Positions 18,713-27,492 of a stretch of DNA of 49,194 nucleotides are shown here, one piece after another. The notes below the pieces were generated by a model. It saw only the letters and a program-made list of their open reading frames with translations. It had not been told where the DNA came from and ran no database searches. Numbering within the stretch: the stretch's first letter is position 1; every line of letters starts with the position of its first letter. The position numbers and the translations under genes are program-made. Origin of the DNA: Syntrophaceae bacterium (lineage in GTDB: Bacteria; Desulfobacterota; BSN033; UBA1163); NCBI GenBank assembly GCA_013388635.1, contig JACAEX010000028.1, positions 1 to 49,194 on the forward strand, read 5' to 3'.

Positions 18713-18735
18713 TCACTATTATGAACACTTTTTAA

Positions 18736-18764
18736 TTTTTAGCAAAACTCAAACCGCTTGTCAA
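18736..18764 (-). promoter_or_regulatory. Candidate sigma-70 promoter for the moaD-like gene
   Basis: On the minus strand TTGACA (18759-18764) is followed by a 17-base spacer and TAAAAA (18736-18741). Transcription from it would pass through the E1 remnant and into the MoaD-like gene, leaving a leader of about 230 nt. It is back-to-back with the plus-strand promoter at 18786. Confidence 0.5.
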
Positions 18765-18785
18765 CAGAATTTGTCCAATTTCTAC

Positions 18786-18813
18786 TTGACAGAAAGGCAT
18801 TCTATGGTATGAT
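18786..18813 (+). promoter_or_regulatory. Sigma-70 promoter for the nrfD-ferredoxin pair
   Basis: TTGACA (18786-18791), 16-base spacer, TATGAT (18808-18813): a near-consensus promoter. Initiation near 18820 gives a leader of about 85 nt to the ATG at 18907. No operator-like palindrome is obvious. Confidence 0.65.
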
Positions 18814-18906
18814 TTTAGCTAAATTGGCCGTTCATTATGAAGAACTGATCACCGGTTCTACGCCCGATCAGACCCGGGATCTCGGACATATCCGGAGTGG
18901 AAAAAG

Positions 18907-19923
18907 ATGAGCCTTGCGTCAAAGCCTTCCACCAAGACCCTGAAACGGATACGGCCCCAGAGGGAGTGGCGATGGGAGATTGCCATCTACCTCTATCTCG
19001 CAGGTATGGGAGCCGGATCTTTTATCGTCGGTCTCTTTACCCACTGGAACGGATTTGGGCTCTCCTTACCTCTTAGAACCTTCACCTTCTGGGGAGTTCC
19101 CTTAGAACTCTCGAAGCTAGCCCTTCTCTGGGGACCCATCCTGGTTGCGATCGGTGCCCCATTTCTCATCTTAGACCTGGGTAAAAAACTGAGATTCTAT
19201 ACCGCCTGTTTCAATCCGAGAACCTCCTGGCTCGCCCGGGGTTTTTTTATCCTCTCGGGCTTTATCTTAGCCGGGTTGATCGTTCTGGGAGCGCTCTCTT
19301 TCCAGCAGATGAGTCACCCTCCCCTTCTGTGGCGCCTCTTTGAAATCATCAGCATGCTCCTCGCCTTTGCAACAGCCATTTATACAGGCATCCTCTTAAA
19401 GTCTGTCAGGTATATTCCGATCTGGAACACACCTCTTCTTCCAGCCCTTTTCCTCCTCTCCGCACTCTCTACCGGCTCCATGGGAGTGATTCTATCAACG
19501 ATGGGGTACGGGCTTCTCTTTCCTGGAGGAGGTCTGCCCCATCTACTGATCTCCAGACTGACCCGGATCGAGCAGATCCTCGTTCTCATCGAAGGCCTGA
19601 TCCTCGCCACCTACCTGATCTCCAAGTATCGGGCCAAGGATCAGGGAGAGGATTCTGTTCGTCTGCTGATCTCCGGAGATCTGAGGTTTCTGTTCTGGGG
19701 AGGGATCGTCGCGGTCGGCTTCCTCTTTCCGATCGTGCTGGAGTATCTCTATTCCCATTTTCCTCAATACCCGGGCCTTCTCTTCGCCACGGGCGCACTC
19801 CTATTGGCGGGTGGCTTTTTTCTCAGACTGGGCCTGCTCGCCTCGGGAGTAAAGGAACGACTGCCGATGTATAAACTGATCGAAATGAAGATCAAAATGA
19901 GTGCCTTCCAAAGAGGGGAATAA
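18907..19923 (+). CDS. NrfD/PsrC-family membrane quinol-interacting subunit
   Basis: 338 aa and strongly hydrophobic, with about eight to nine predicted membrane helices. The N-terminal EIAIYLYLAGMGAGSFIVG and FILDLGKKLRFYTA followed by NPRTSWLARG are typical of NrfD/PsrC/polysulfide-reductase membrane subunits, which exchange electrons between a periplasmic iron-sulfur protein and the quinone pool. The downstream ferredoxin at 20.0 kb is the expected partner. No molybdopterin or other catalytic subunit is in the neighbourhood, so the substrate is unknown. The start is the ATG at 18907, preceded by GGAGTGGAAAAAG. Confidence 0.88.
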   Translation: MSLASKPSTKTLKRIRPQREWRWEIAIYLYLAGMGAGSFIVGLFTHWNGFGLSLPLRTFTFWGVPLELSKLALLWGPILVAIGAPFLILDLGKKLRFYTACFNPRTSWLARGFFILSGFILAGLIVLGALSFQQMSHPPLLWRLFEIISMLLAFATAIYTGILLKSVRYIPIWNTPLLPALFLLSALSTGSMGVILSTMGYGLLFPGGGLPHLLISRLTRIEQILVLIEGLILATYLISKYRAKDQGEDSVRLLISGDLRFLFWGGIVAVGFLFPIVLEYLYSHFPQYPGLLFATGALLLAGGFFLRLGLLASGVKERLPMYKLIEMKIKMSAFQRGE

Positions 19924-20036
19924 CGTGACTGGTGATTCGTGATTTGTGAATCGCAAGAACCTACGATTCACGCCTGCGTGCCGAAACGCTCCGGCGTACA
20001 GGCACGCTTCAAGATCCAAAAATAAAGGAGGAAGCG

Positions 20037-20519
20037 ATGCAGGGCAAGGTGATTGTGGTGGATCATGAGAAGTGCACGGGATGTAGACTGTGTGAGATGG
20101 TCTGTTCTGTCTTCCACACCGGGGCCAGCAATCCCAGCCGGTCGCGGATCAAAGTGGTCAAATGGGAGAGTGAAGGGTTCTATCTCCCGACGACATGCCA
20201 GAATTGCGAAAAGCCTTTCTGTGTGGAGGTCTGCCCGACAAAGGCCTGCCATCAGGATCTCGAAAACCAGCGGGTAATCATCGATAAGGATAAATGTATT
20301 GGGTGTAAGACATGTATCGTCGCCTGTCCTTTCGGAGCTCCCTCATTCGACCATGTCGAACGGGTCTCCATCAAGTGTGATTACTGTGACGGTAATCCAC
20401 AGTGTGTGTTTTTCTGCGACACCAAGGCAGTAAATTACGTCGATAGCGATCGGGTCGGAGTGAGTAAAAGGCGTGAATTCTCCCTCAAATTCTCTGAATT
20501 GTTGAGACAGACAAGATAG
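20037..20519 (+). CDS. Four-cluster ferredoxin-type subunit (DmsB/PsrB/HybA-like)
   Basis: 160 aa with sixteen cysteines in four motifs: CTGCRLCEMVC, CQNCEKPFCVEVC, CIGCKTCIVAC and CDYCDGNPQCVFFC. These would bind four [4Fe-4S] clusters, as in the electron-transfer subunit of molybdopterin oxidoreductases. No Tat or Sec signal is visible, so it may be cytoplasmic or co-transported. AAAGGAGGAAGCG precedes the ATG. It lies 113 bp behind the NrfD gene; the gap contains small inverted repeats (GATTCGTGA/TGTGAATC type) but no gene. It could equally accept electrons from the AOR at 45 kb; that link is a guess. Confidence 0.88.
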   Translation: MQGKVIVVDHEKCTGCRLCEMVCSVFHTGASNPSRSRIKVVKWESEGFYLPTTCQNCEKPFCVEVCPTKACHQDLENQRVIIDKDKCIGCKTCIVACPFGAPSFDHVERVSIKCDYCDGNPQCVFFCDTKAVNYVDSDRVGVSKRREFSLKFSELLRQTR

Positions 20520-20570
20520 CGAAGCCCCTCACCGGGTGAACCGAAATTCAAAGACCAGAAATCTCGCTAT

Positions 20571-21719
20571 TTAAGCCTTCGACTTCAGGAGCGAATGGGC
20601 CACGACCATCCTCTGGATCTGATTCGTCCCTTCAAAGATCTGAATCACCTTGGCATCTCTCATCATCCGCTCAACAGGATGGCTTTGAACAAGACCCTCC
20701 CATCCTAAAATCTGGACGGCATTGGTCGTCACTTCCATGGCCACATCCGAGGCGAAATACTTTGACATCGCGGAATACATCTGGACCGGTATCCCCTTCG
20801 CCTTCTCATCCATCATCGTTGCAGCTCGGTAGACCAATGCCCGTGCCGCCTCAATTTCGATGGCCATGTCGGCCAGCATGAGCTGAACATCCTGGACATC
20901 GCCCTTTCCTCCGGGCCAGCCCCTCTCCTGGCCGAATCGAATGACATAGTCCAGGGCGCCCCTTGCCAATCCAAGTGCCAGGGCGCCGATGGCTGGTCTT
21001 GAGCGGTTCAGGGTTCTCATCATGAGCCACCAGCCCACGCCCTCATCGCCGATCCTCTGGGCAACCGGAACCCTCACGTCTTCCAAGACCACCTCTGTCG
21101 TATTCGATCCCCGAATTCCCATCTTCTCCTCTTTCTTGCCGATGGAAAGACCAGGGGTCCCCTTCTCGACCACAAAACCTGAAATTCCCTCCAGCCTCTT
21201 GTCCGGATCGGTCACGGCAAAAACGGTGTAAAAATCGGAGATGCCCCCGTTCGTAATGAAACATTTTCTTCCGTTCAGGAGATAATGGTCACCCTGAAGC
21301 GTGGCCTTCGTTCGAATCGAAGCTGCATCTGAACCCGCCTCCGGCTCGGTCAAGCAGAAACATAGCAAGGCTCTTTCTCCGACAACCCTTCGAAGGACCT
21401 TCTCCTTAAGCTCTCTCGCCTCTCCCAAGACAATAGGCATCAGTCCCACCGTATGGGCGATGATCAGAAGGGCCGAAGAGACGCAGTAATAGGAGATCTC
21501 CTCAACGACGATACAGAAGGAGGTGACATCCGCGTCTTCTCCCCCGTACTCTCTCGGTATGAAAAGGCTCAAAAAACCGCTCTGGCCGAAGACGTCAGCA
21601 ATGTCCCACGGGAATTCGCCCTTGGCATCGATCTCGGCTGCCCGGGGAGCGACCACCCTCTGGGCCACCTCCCGAGCTTTCTTTCGCCACCCTTCCCTTT
21701 CCTGTTCGGTCTTATCCAT
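20571..21719 (-). CDS. Acyl-CoA dehydrogenase (ring-degradation cluster, distal)
   Basis: 382 aa FAD-dependent acyl-CoA dehydrogenase. Conserved blocks are FCLTEPEAGSDAASI (FAD/substrate contact), FITNGGISDFYTVFAV and the C-terminal VIQIFEGTNQIQRM, whose Glu is at the usual MCAD-type catalytic-base position. It would oxidise a CoA thioester to the 2-enoyl-CoA and pass electrons to ETF. The start at 21719 has AAGGAG nine bases upstream; the frame continues to 21743 without a site. It is convergent with the ferredoxin gene and is the last gene of the aromatic cluster. Confidence 0.92.
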   Translation of the reverse strand: MDKTEQEREGWRKKAREVAQRVVAPRAAEIDAKGEFPWDIADVFGQSGFLSLFIPREYGGEDADVTSFCIVVEEISYYCVSSALLIIAHTVGLMPIVLGEARELKEKVLRRVVGERALLCFCLTEPEAGSDAASIRTKATLQGDHYLLNGRKCFITNGGISDFYTVFAVTDPDKRLEGISGFVVEKGTPGLSIGKKEEKMGIRGSNTTEVVLEDVRVPVAQRIGDEGVGWWLMMRTLNRSRPAIGALALGLARGALDYVIRFGQERGWPGGKGDVQDVQLMLADMAIEIEAARALVYRAATMMDEKAKGIPVQMYSAMSKYFASDVAMEVTTNAVQILGWEGLVQSHPVERMMRDAKVIQIFEGTNQIQRMVVAHSLLKSKA

Positions 21720-21857
21720 CGATTCGCACTCCTTCCTTCTCAATGCAGTATATCAAAAACCCAAATTTTAATTCCATCATTTGGGCTTCTTTCGGATTGA
21801 TCCATGCGGGATGCTCTGCCCGTGCTTCGGATTTAGAACTTCCTCCCTTGGGAGGAT

Positions 21858-22598
21858 TTACATGCTCGATCCTCCTGACACCTCCACCGTCGCTCCGGTC
21901 ATAAAACTTGCCTCATCCGATGCCAGGAAGGCAACCACGTTGGCCACCTCTTCAGGCTGGCCGATCCGTCCGAGAGCGGTCCGCTCGATAATCATATTCC
22001 GGTATTTCTCTGCCATCTTTGCTATCGTGGGAGTGAGAATCAATCCCGGAAGAACCACATTCACATTGATTTGATAGCGACCCAGTTCTCTGGCCACGCT
22101 CTTTGTCAAACCGATGATCCCTGCCTTGGCAGCGCTATAACTGATCGCCGCAATGCCTCCGCTCTTTCCGTAAATGGACGAGATGTTGACGATCTTTCCA
22201 TATCGGTTCTCGATCATATGAGATGCCACAGCCTGAATGCAATTGAGTGTCCCTTTCAGGTGGACACTTAGTACCGCATCCCAATCTTCCTCTTTCACTT
22301 TTAGAAGCGTTGCTCCCCGATCAAACCCGGCATTGTTGACCAGGATGTCAAGCCTTCCCCAGATTTTTAAAACCTCTGCAACCATCTCCCGAACCTGTCT
22401 CTGGTCCGCTACGTCCACGGCAAAGAAGAGGGCCTTTCTGCCCAAAGTCTCGACCTCTCTCTTCGTCTGATCGCCGGTCTCCGCGTTCCATTCCGCAATG
22501 ACGACATCAGCTCCCTCTCGGGCCATCTTCAGGGCAATGCTCCGGCCGATCCCCTGGCCTGCACCTGTGACCATTGCCCTCTTCTCTCTCAATCTCAT
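21858..22598 (-). CDS. Short-chain dehydrogenase/reductase (FabG-like)
   Basis: 246-aa classical SDR: TGAGQGIGRSIALKMAREG cofactor site, NNAG motif, Ser in VNISSIYGKSG, and catalytic YSAAK. The C-terminal VNVVLPGLILTP and MTGATVEVSGG are typical of 3-oxoacyl-ACP/3-hydroxyacyl-CoA reductases. In this cluster it may oxidise a 3-hydroxyacyl-CoA such as 3-hydroxypimelyl-CoA, an inference from position. It lies 9 bp after dctM, so it is probably cotranscribed with the transporter. Confidence 0.9.
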   Translation of the reverse strand: MRLREKRAMVTGAGQGIGRSIALKMAREGADVVIAEWNAETGDQTKREVETLGRKALFFAVDVADQRQVREMVAEVLKIWGRLDILVNNAGFDRGATLLKVKEEDWDAVLSVHLKGTLNCIQAVASHMIENRYGKIVNISSIYGKSGGIAAISYSAAKAGIIGLTKSVARELGRYQINVNVVLPGLILTPTIAKMAEKYRNMIIERTALGRIGQPEEVANVVAFLASDEASFMTGATVEVSGGSSM

Positions 22599-22607
22599 CC
22601 CCTACCC

Positions 22608-23909
22608 CTATTTTGCAAGAGCTGGCAATATGAGAGCGATCTTAGGAAAAGCCATCAATATGCCTGTATTGATCAGTATCGCTATCAAAAATGGAAATAT
22701 ACCCTTAAAAATGGTTTCGAGAGGAACCTCCGGAGCGATTCCCTTAATCACATATACGTTGACTCCCACAGGCGGGGTGATCACGCCCATCTCGCTCACC
22801 AGCACGATCATCACGCCAAACCATATGGGATCAAATCCGAGACGGACAACCACTGGGTAGATCACAGGAACCGTGAGCACGACCAATGCCATGGCATCCA
22901 TGAAACAACCGCCGATCAGATAGATCAGGACGATCACTCCCATGATCGCCATGGCGGGCAAAGGAAGACCTCCCACCCAATCGGCCAGAATAAAAGGGAT
23001 GGTGGAGACCGCCATGAAATGGCCAAATACGGTCGCACCGGCAATGACACAGAGAACCATGCACGAGGTCCTCAATCCATCCCTGGTCGACTCAATGAAT
23101 ACCCGCCAATTGAGTTCCCGTCTTGCCAGGCCGATCGCCAGAGCCCCAGCTGCTCCAATACCTCCGGCCTGGGTGGGCGTAAACCAGCCAAAGAACAATC
23201 CTCCGATGACCATGGCAAATAAGATCAGGGCCTCAACAATTCCCATCACGGCCTTTCCCTTCTCTTTGAGCTTGGTAGAACCTCCGGCCGGAGCACAGGC
23301 TGGATTACGCCAGCAGAGAAGACCAACCACCATAATAAATAGGAAGGTGAGGATGATCCCGGGAATAATACCGGCCACGAAAAGTTTGCCGATCGACTGC
23401 TCGGTCATGATTCCATAGACGAGAAAGATGGTACTTGGAGGAATGAGAATGCCCAGGGTGCCTGCGCTGGCCACACAGCCTGTGGCCAACGTCGTATCAT
23501 ACTTATATCTCTTCATCTCCGGCAAAGCGATCTTCCCGATTGTGGCTGCCGTGGCTGCAGTTGATCCGCAGATCGCAGCGAAGAAGCCACAGGCCACGAC
23601 CGTGGCCATGGTCAAGCCTCCGCGCAGCCCCCCCAGAACCGTATAGGCTGCATCATAGAGCCTCTTGCCAATCCCTGATGCAAAGGCAAAGGAACCCATC
23701 AGGATGAACATCGGGATCGCACTCAAAGGGAAGCTGGAGAACTGTTCAAAAATATCCCGGGCCAGAAGCTTGAGACCAGCCTTGAAAGAACAGAGGTAGG
23801 AAAAGCCGAGAAACCCGATGAAGGCCATCGCAAAGGCGACCGGCATTCTGATCAGAAAGAGGATGACGAGTAAGAGAATCCCGAGGATGCCTACGTTAAC
23901 TGGATCCAT
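22608..23909 (-). CDS. dctM: TRAP transporter large permease (DctM)
   Basis: 433 aa and extremely hydrophobic, about 12 membrane segments, with the DctM signature regions IPMFILMGSFAFASG, GGLRGGLTMATVVACGFFAA and GTLGILIPPSTIFLVYG. It forms the ion-coupled transport channel of a tripartite ATP-independent periplasmic transporter with DctQ and DctP. The start overlaps the dctQ-like gene. Context (aryl-CoA ligase and benzoyl-CoA-pathway genes in the same direction) suggests an aromatic or alicyclic carboxylate substrate. Confidence 0.95.
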   Translation of the reverse strand: MDPVNVGILGILLLVILFLIRMPVAFAMAFIGFLGFSYLCSFKAGLKLLARDIFEQFSSFPLSAIPMFILMGSFAFASGIGKRLYDAAYTVLGGLRGGLTMATVVACGFFAAICGSTAATAATIGKIALPEMKRYKYDTTLATGCVASAGTLGILIPPSTIFLVYGIMTEQSIGKLFVAGIIPGIILTFLFIMVVGLLCWRNPACAPAGGSTKLKEKGKAVMGIVEALILFAMVIGGLFFGWFTPTQAGGIGAAGALAIGLARRELNWRVFIESTRDGLRTSCMVLCVIAGATVFGHFMAVSTIPFILADWVGGLPLPAMAIMGVIVLIYLIGGCFMDAMALVVLTVPVIYPVVVRLGFDPIWFGVMIVLVSEMGVITPPVGVNVYVIKGIAPEVPLETIFKGIFPFLIAILINTGILMAFPKIALILPALAK

Positions 23910-24423
23910 GATTGAATACCTCCGTTAAGGATTTGAGGACTTCTAAGAGGAATACAAAACAGATAGGAAGACAACAGAAGGCGATGAAATAGGCAAAGGG
24001 ATAAAAAGGGATGCGTGAGGTTGAGCCGATCTCCCCTGCCTTTTGGAGGGATTGGCCATAAAGAAGGCTCTGCCAGAGGAGCAAAACGAAGAGAGCCAAC
24101 CCGAAAAAAGAACTGACCGCCCCGATGGTCGCCCGGATACGCATTGGAAATCTCATGATGATGAATTCCACCCGTATATGTCGGCCAACAATGAGTGTAA
24201 ATGCAATCGCAGGAGCGATGGCAACGATCTGGGAAAAACTGATGACCTCTATAGAACCTGGTAGAGGCCAGAGAAAGAGTTTCGCCCCCAGCACATCGAT
24301 CAGGTTGACCAGAAACATCAGGATGATACCGATGACTCCAACCCACTCGAGGGAATGACTGAATGACCTCGTAACCTTATCCATCTGATTTAGCCCTTTC
24401 TCGAACTTCATCCCCTCCCCCAT
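23896..24423 (-). CDS. dctQ: TRAP transporter small permease (DctQ)
   Basis: About 175 aa with four hydrophobic segments (WVGVIGIILMFLVNLIDVLG, IVAIAPAIAFTLIVGRHI and two more), the four-helix pattern of DctQ small permeases. The start is uncertain: in-frame ATGs occur at 24429, 24423, 24411 and 24384. 24423 is chosen because GGGGGAGGA lies at proper spacing, and that site is itself the 3' arm of a perfect hairpin. It overlaps dctM by 14 bp. Confidence 0.85.
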   Translation of the reverse strand: MGEGMKFEKGLNQMDKVTRSFSHSLEWVGVIGIILMFLVNLIDVLGAKLFLWPLPGSIEVISFSQIVAIAPAIAFTLIVGRHIRVEFIIMRFPMRIRATIGAVSSFFGLALFVLLLWQSLLYGQSLQKAGEIGSTSRIPFYPFAYFIAFCCLPICFVFLLEVLKSLTEVFNHGSS

Positions 24424-24425
24424 GG

Positions 24426-24454
24426 CCATTCCTCCCCCTGCGGGGGAGGAATGG
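24426..24454 (-). promoter_or_regulatory. Perfect 13-bp stem-loop between dctP and dctQ
   Basis: CCATTCCTCCCCC (24426-24438) and GGGGGAGGAATGG (24442-24454) pair perfectly around the triloop TGC. In the dctPQM mRNA this hairpin lies just after the dctP stop and contains the probable SD of dctQ. No T-run follows, so it is not a standard terminator. It probably protects the dctP 3' end and/or reduces translation of the permease genes relative to the abundant binding protein. Confidence 0.7.
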
Positions 24455-24466
24455 AAATAGCATTGG

Positions 24467-25534
24467 TCACTTAATTCGAACCTCGGACGGACCCGTAGAC
24501 GATTTGACCCCTAACTCTCTCTGCTTCTTCGTCCAGAACTCGGTTCGGATCCTTGCATAATTGATCAGTTCCCTGACCTCTTTCTCGCGATACCCTGCAG
24601 AGACCATCGACTTCACATACTTATCCAGCACTGGCTCCACAGCCCTCTTCCATTTGGTGATCTCGTCACGGGGCAGTTCGATGAATTTCAATCCCTTCTC
24701 CATGCCGAGCTTCTTGCCATCAATATCGACCTCGTTCCACATGGTGGCCAACTTCTCTTCAAAAGGATATTCGTTAAAGATCTTCTGAATATGGGGGGGG
24801 AGCTTGTTCCAGGTCTCTTTGTTCATGATCAGATAAAAGGTATAGACCTGGCCGATCGGCCAGCATTCTGTTGCATACTTGGTCACCTCAGCCAATCTGA
24901 AAGCACGAAGGGTCTCCATCGGGATCATCAGCCCGTCGATCACCCTCTTCTGGACCGCCTCATACGATTCTGGCATCGGGATGGATCGTGGTGTTCCACC
25001 CAATGCGCTCACCACTTCCGCGATAAAACCAAGTCCTCTCAGCGTCATCCCTTTCAGGTCTTCCATCCGGTTCACCGGTTTTGTGGCTGAAAGAACCACA
25101 TTGACCGGGCTGGTATGCATGGAGAGCATATGGATCCTGTCCCACTCCTTTGGCTTGAACTCTCTGAAGAAGTCGTTGGCCACATGATTCGCCACCCATG
25201 CGTTTGGAAAACCGAGGGGGAGGTCGAGGGCCTCTGTCATCCGGAAGCGTCCAAATGTATAACTGATATTCGAAAAGCCGATGTCCGCAATCCCTTCGAC
25301 CACTCCATCGTAGATTTTTGGAGCGCTCAGTAAGGTGCCAGCCGGGAAGAAACGAATCTTTAGCTCGCCTCCGGATCGGGCCTCCAGATCCTTAATGAAT
25401 TCCTCACAGATTTTGGACTGTCGGGCAGGAACCGGGAAGTAATTGCAGAACTTCAATTCGATGGCTCCCCATACGATCGAAGGCACCAGTGCAACCATTA
25501 AGATCAAACCGATTAACATCCCTTTCCTTTTCAT
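24467..25534 (-). CDS. dctP: TRAP transporter substrate-binding protein (DctP)
   Basis: 355 aa. A signal peptide of about 22 residues (MKRKGMLIGLILMVALVPS) is followed by the mature DctP-type binding protein (FFPAGTLLSAPKIYDGVVEGIADIG; MEDLKGMTLRG; GTPRSIPMPESYEAVQ; VIDGLMIPMET). It would capture the acid in the periplasm for DctQM. The conserved Arg in TLRG usually contacts the ligand carboxylate. AGGAGGTGAAATCGT precedes the ATG. It is first of the three TRAP genes in transcription order, downstream of the ligase gene. Confidence 0.94.
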   Translation of the reverse strand: MKRKGMLIGLILMVALVPSIVWGAIELKFCNYFPVPARQSKICEEFIKDLEARSGGELKIRFFPAGTLLSAPKIYDGVVEGIADIGFSNISYTFGRFRMTEALDLPLGFPNAWVANHVANDFFREFKPKEWDRIHMLSMHTSPVNVVLSATKPVNRMEDLKGMTLRGLGFIAEVVSALGGTPRSIPMPESYEAVQKRVIDGLMIPMETLRAFRLAEVTKYATECWPIGQVYTFYLIMNKETWNKLPPHIQKIFNEYPFEEKLATMWNEVDIDGKKLGMEKGLKFIELPRDEITKWKRAVEPVLDKYVKSMVSAGYREKEVRELINYARIRTEFWTKKQRELGVKSSTGPSEVRIK

Positions 25535-25646
25535 ACGATTTCACCTCCTATTTAGAATTAAAGAGTCAGGAAACCATTTCAGCCTACTCTCACCTCCTTT
25601 CCCCCGTTTTCCCAGAGCAAAAGGCTCAAGCATCCCATAACCGAGA

Positions 25647-27317
25647 TTAAACTCTTCCCTCCCTTCTTAGTTTCTCCTTGATCTCTTCTCTCAGCCGTAT
25701 CTTATCCACCTTTCCGACATTGGTCAAGGGCATCTCTTCGATCATCTCAATCCGTTCAGGAAGATAAAAGACCGATGTCTTCTTTTCTTTCAAATAGGAG
25801 AGGATTTCCTCAAAGGTGATGATTTCTTCTCCCCGCGGTTTGATGAAGGCACAGACCCTTTCTCCGAGGATGGGATCCGGCATCCCTACAGCAGCCACCT
25901 GCGCCACCTTGGGATGGCCGCTGATCAGCTCCTCGACCTCCTTGGCACTGATCTTCTCTCCTCCCCGGATGATGATATCCTTCCTCCTTCCGGTGATGAT
26001 CAGGCGGCCCTCGGGATCAAATTTCGCAATATCACCGGTCCGATAAAAACCATCTGGGGTAAAGGCCTCGCGATTTTCAGCCTCAGACTTATAGTATCCC
26101 CGAAAGATACAGGGGCCTCTCGCCACCAGTTCGCCCTCCTCTCCCGTCGGGAGCTCTTTGCCATTTGCATCGACGACCTTAAACTCATCATACGGGCAGA
26201 TAGGCCATCCAACGGTATGAAGGACGATCTCCTCCGGATCTTCATAACGGGTCTGGGCACAGGGCCCTTCCGAACTGCCATAGACATTGTAAAACCTGCA
26301 ACCCAGCCTATCGTAGATCTTCCTGACCAGCTCTGCCGGGACATGGGAACCCGCACCCGCGATCACCCGGAGCGATGAAAGATCGTATCGTTCAAGGTCC
26401 GGGTGATCGACGATCTGCTGGAGCTGGGCCACGACGAGGATCGTCGTCGTCACCCGTTCTCTCTCAATGGCTTCAAGAATCTCTTTAGGCTGCGTTGAAG
26501 GGATCATCACCACCTTTCCTCCTGTGAGGAAGGAGGGGTTCATCGAGACCTCAATCGCCATATTATGGGTGACCGGGGTTGCGATCAGGGTGATGTCCTG
26601 AGGGCTTCGCTCCCACGACCTTGCACGATACTCGACATTGCAGAGGAAGTCATTGTGCGTCCTCGGGACCAGCTTGGGAAGGCCCGTCGTTCCCCCTGTG
26701 GGCATTAAGTGGCAGACCTCATTCGGATCCGGTCTAAAGCGTTCGAGATAATCCTCCGGATACTGGCTCAGGTTCACTCTCTTCAAAAGGTCGTTAAATG
26801 GAAGCGTCCCCTCAGGCCATGGTTCATCTTTATGTCCGGATGGTTCAATCACGAGGATATGTTTCAGGAAGGACCGGGATCTGAAGAATTGAATCATCGG
26901 GCCGTAATCTATCTTTTCAAATCGGAGGGGAACGACCCAGGCCTTGGCCCCGGTGACCTCGCAGAAGTGTTCCATCTCCCTCTGCGAAAAACGGGGAATG
27001 CACATCACAGGGATGGCCCCAATCTTATGAAGTCCGTAATAGGCAAAGACAAACTCCGCCCGGTTCGGAACCTGGAGAAGCACCCGGTCCAGTTTCCCGA
27101 TCCCAAGATCGAGGAAGGCAATGGCTGCACGATCTGTCCACTCCCTGAGCTGTCGGTAAGTCAGCCTGACCTCTCCAGCCACTAGGGCTTCTTTGTATGG
27201 GTAGAGGTCGCAGGTTCTGTCCAACATCTCTCCGAAAGTGATCCCTGACCACCAGTGCTTTTGGTAGTACCGATCGACGAACTCTTTCGGAAAAGGAGTC
27301 GCCCCTTCGAGCACCAT
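25647..27317 (-). CDS. Acyl/aryl-CoA ligase (AMP-binding, DhbE-like)
   Basis: 556 aa ANL-superfamily adenylating enzyme. The A3 motif MPTGGTTGLPKLVPRTHND, A5 YGSSEGPCAQTRYED, A7/A8 YRTGDIAKFDPEGRLIITGRRKD and the A10 lysine in NVGKVDK are all visible. The sequence is closest in feel to 2,3-dihydroxybenzoate-AMP ligases and benzoate/aryl-CoA ligases. With the TRAP transporter and dch/had/oah beside it, the likely reaction is acid + ATP + CoA to acyl-CoA + AMP + PPi. The start is uncertain: ATG at 27317 (after GGTGAAG) is preferred to TTG at 27335. There is no carrier-protein domain. Confidence 0.87.
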   Translation of the reverse strand: MVLEGATPFPKEFVDRYYQKHWWSGITFGEMLDRTCDLYPYKEALVAGEVRLTYRQLREWTDRAAIAFLDLGIGKLDRVLLQVPNRAEFVFAYYGLHKIGAIPVMCIPRFSQREMEHFCEVTGAKAWVVPLRFEKIDYGPMIQFFRSRSFLKHILVIEPSGHKDEPWPEGTLPFNDLLKRVNLSQYPEDYLERFRPDPNEVCHLMPTGGTTGLPKLVPRTHNDFLCNVEYRARSWERSPQDITLIATPVTHNMAIEVSMNPSFLTGGKVVMIPSTQPKEILEAIERERVTTTILVVAQLQQIVDHPDLERYDLSSLRVIAGAGSHVPAELVRKIYDRLGCRFYNVYGSSEGPCAQTRYEDPEEIVLHTVGWPICPYDEFKVVDANGKELPTGEEGELVARGPCIFRGYYKSEAENREAFTPDGFYRTGDIAKFDPEGRLIITGRRKDIIIRGGEKISAKEVEELISGHPKVAQVAAVGMPDPILGERVCAFIKPRGEEIITFEEILSYLKEKKTSVFYLPERIEMIEEMPLTNVGKVDKIRLREEIKEKLRREGRV

Positions 27318-27449
27318 CGACTTCACCACAGACAAGTCAGGATGGGATTCGAGATAAGTCAGGAAGTATATTAAATTCTCTTAACGCCACGGTCAAGAAA
27401 AAAGTTTCCTGATTAGTGGGGAATGACTGGCTGATCCTGCTGGGGTTAC

Positions 27450-27478
27450 GGGGCTGGCGAGAGGATCAAACCAGCCCC
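27450..27478 (-). promoter_or_regulatory. Intercistronic hairpin between dch and the ligase gene
   Basis: GGGGCTGG (27450-27457) pairs with CCAGCCCC (27471-27478) around a 13-base loop, in the 157-bp gap downstream of dch on the minus strand. It lacks a U-tract on that strand. It may be an mRNA-processing or stability element; no further gene is seen in the gap. Confidence 0.4.
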
Positions 27479-27492
27479 AGGTCTTTTCTGAA

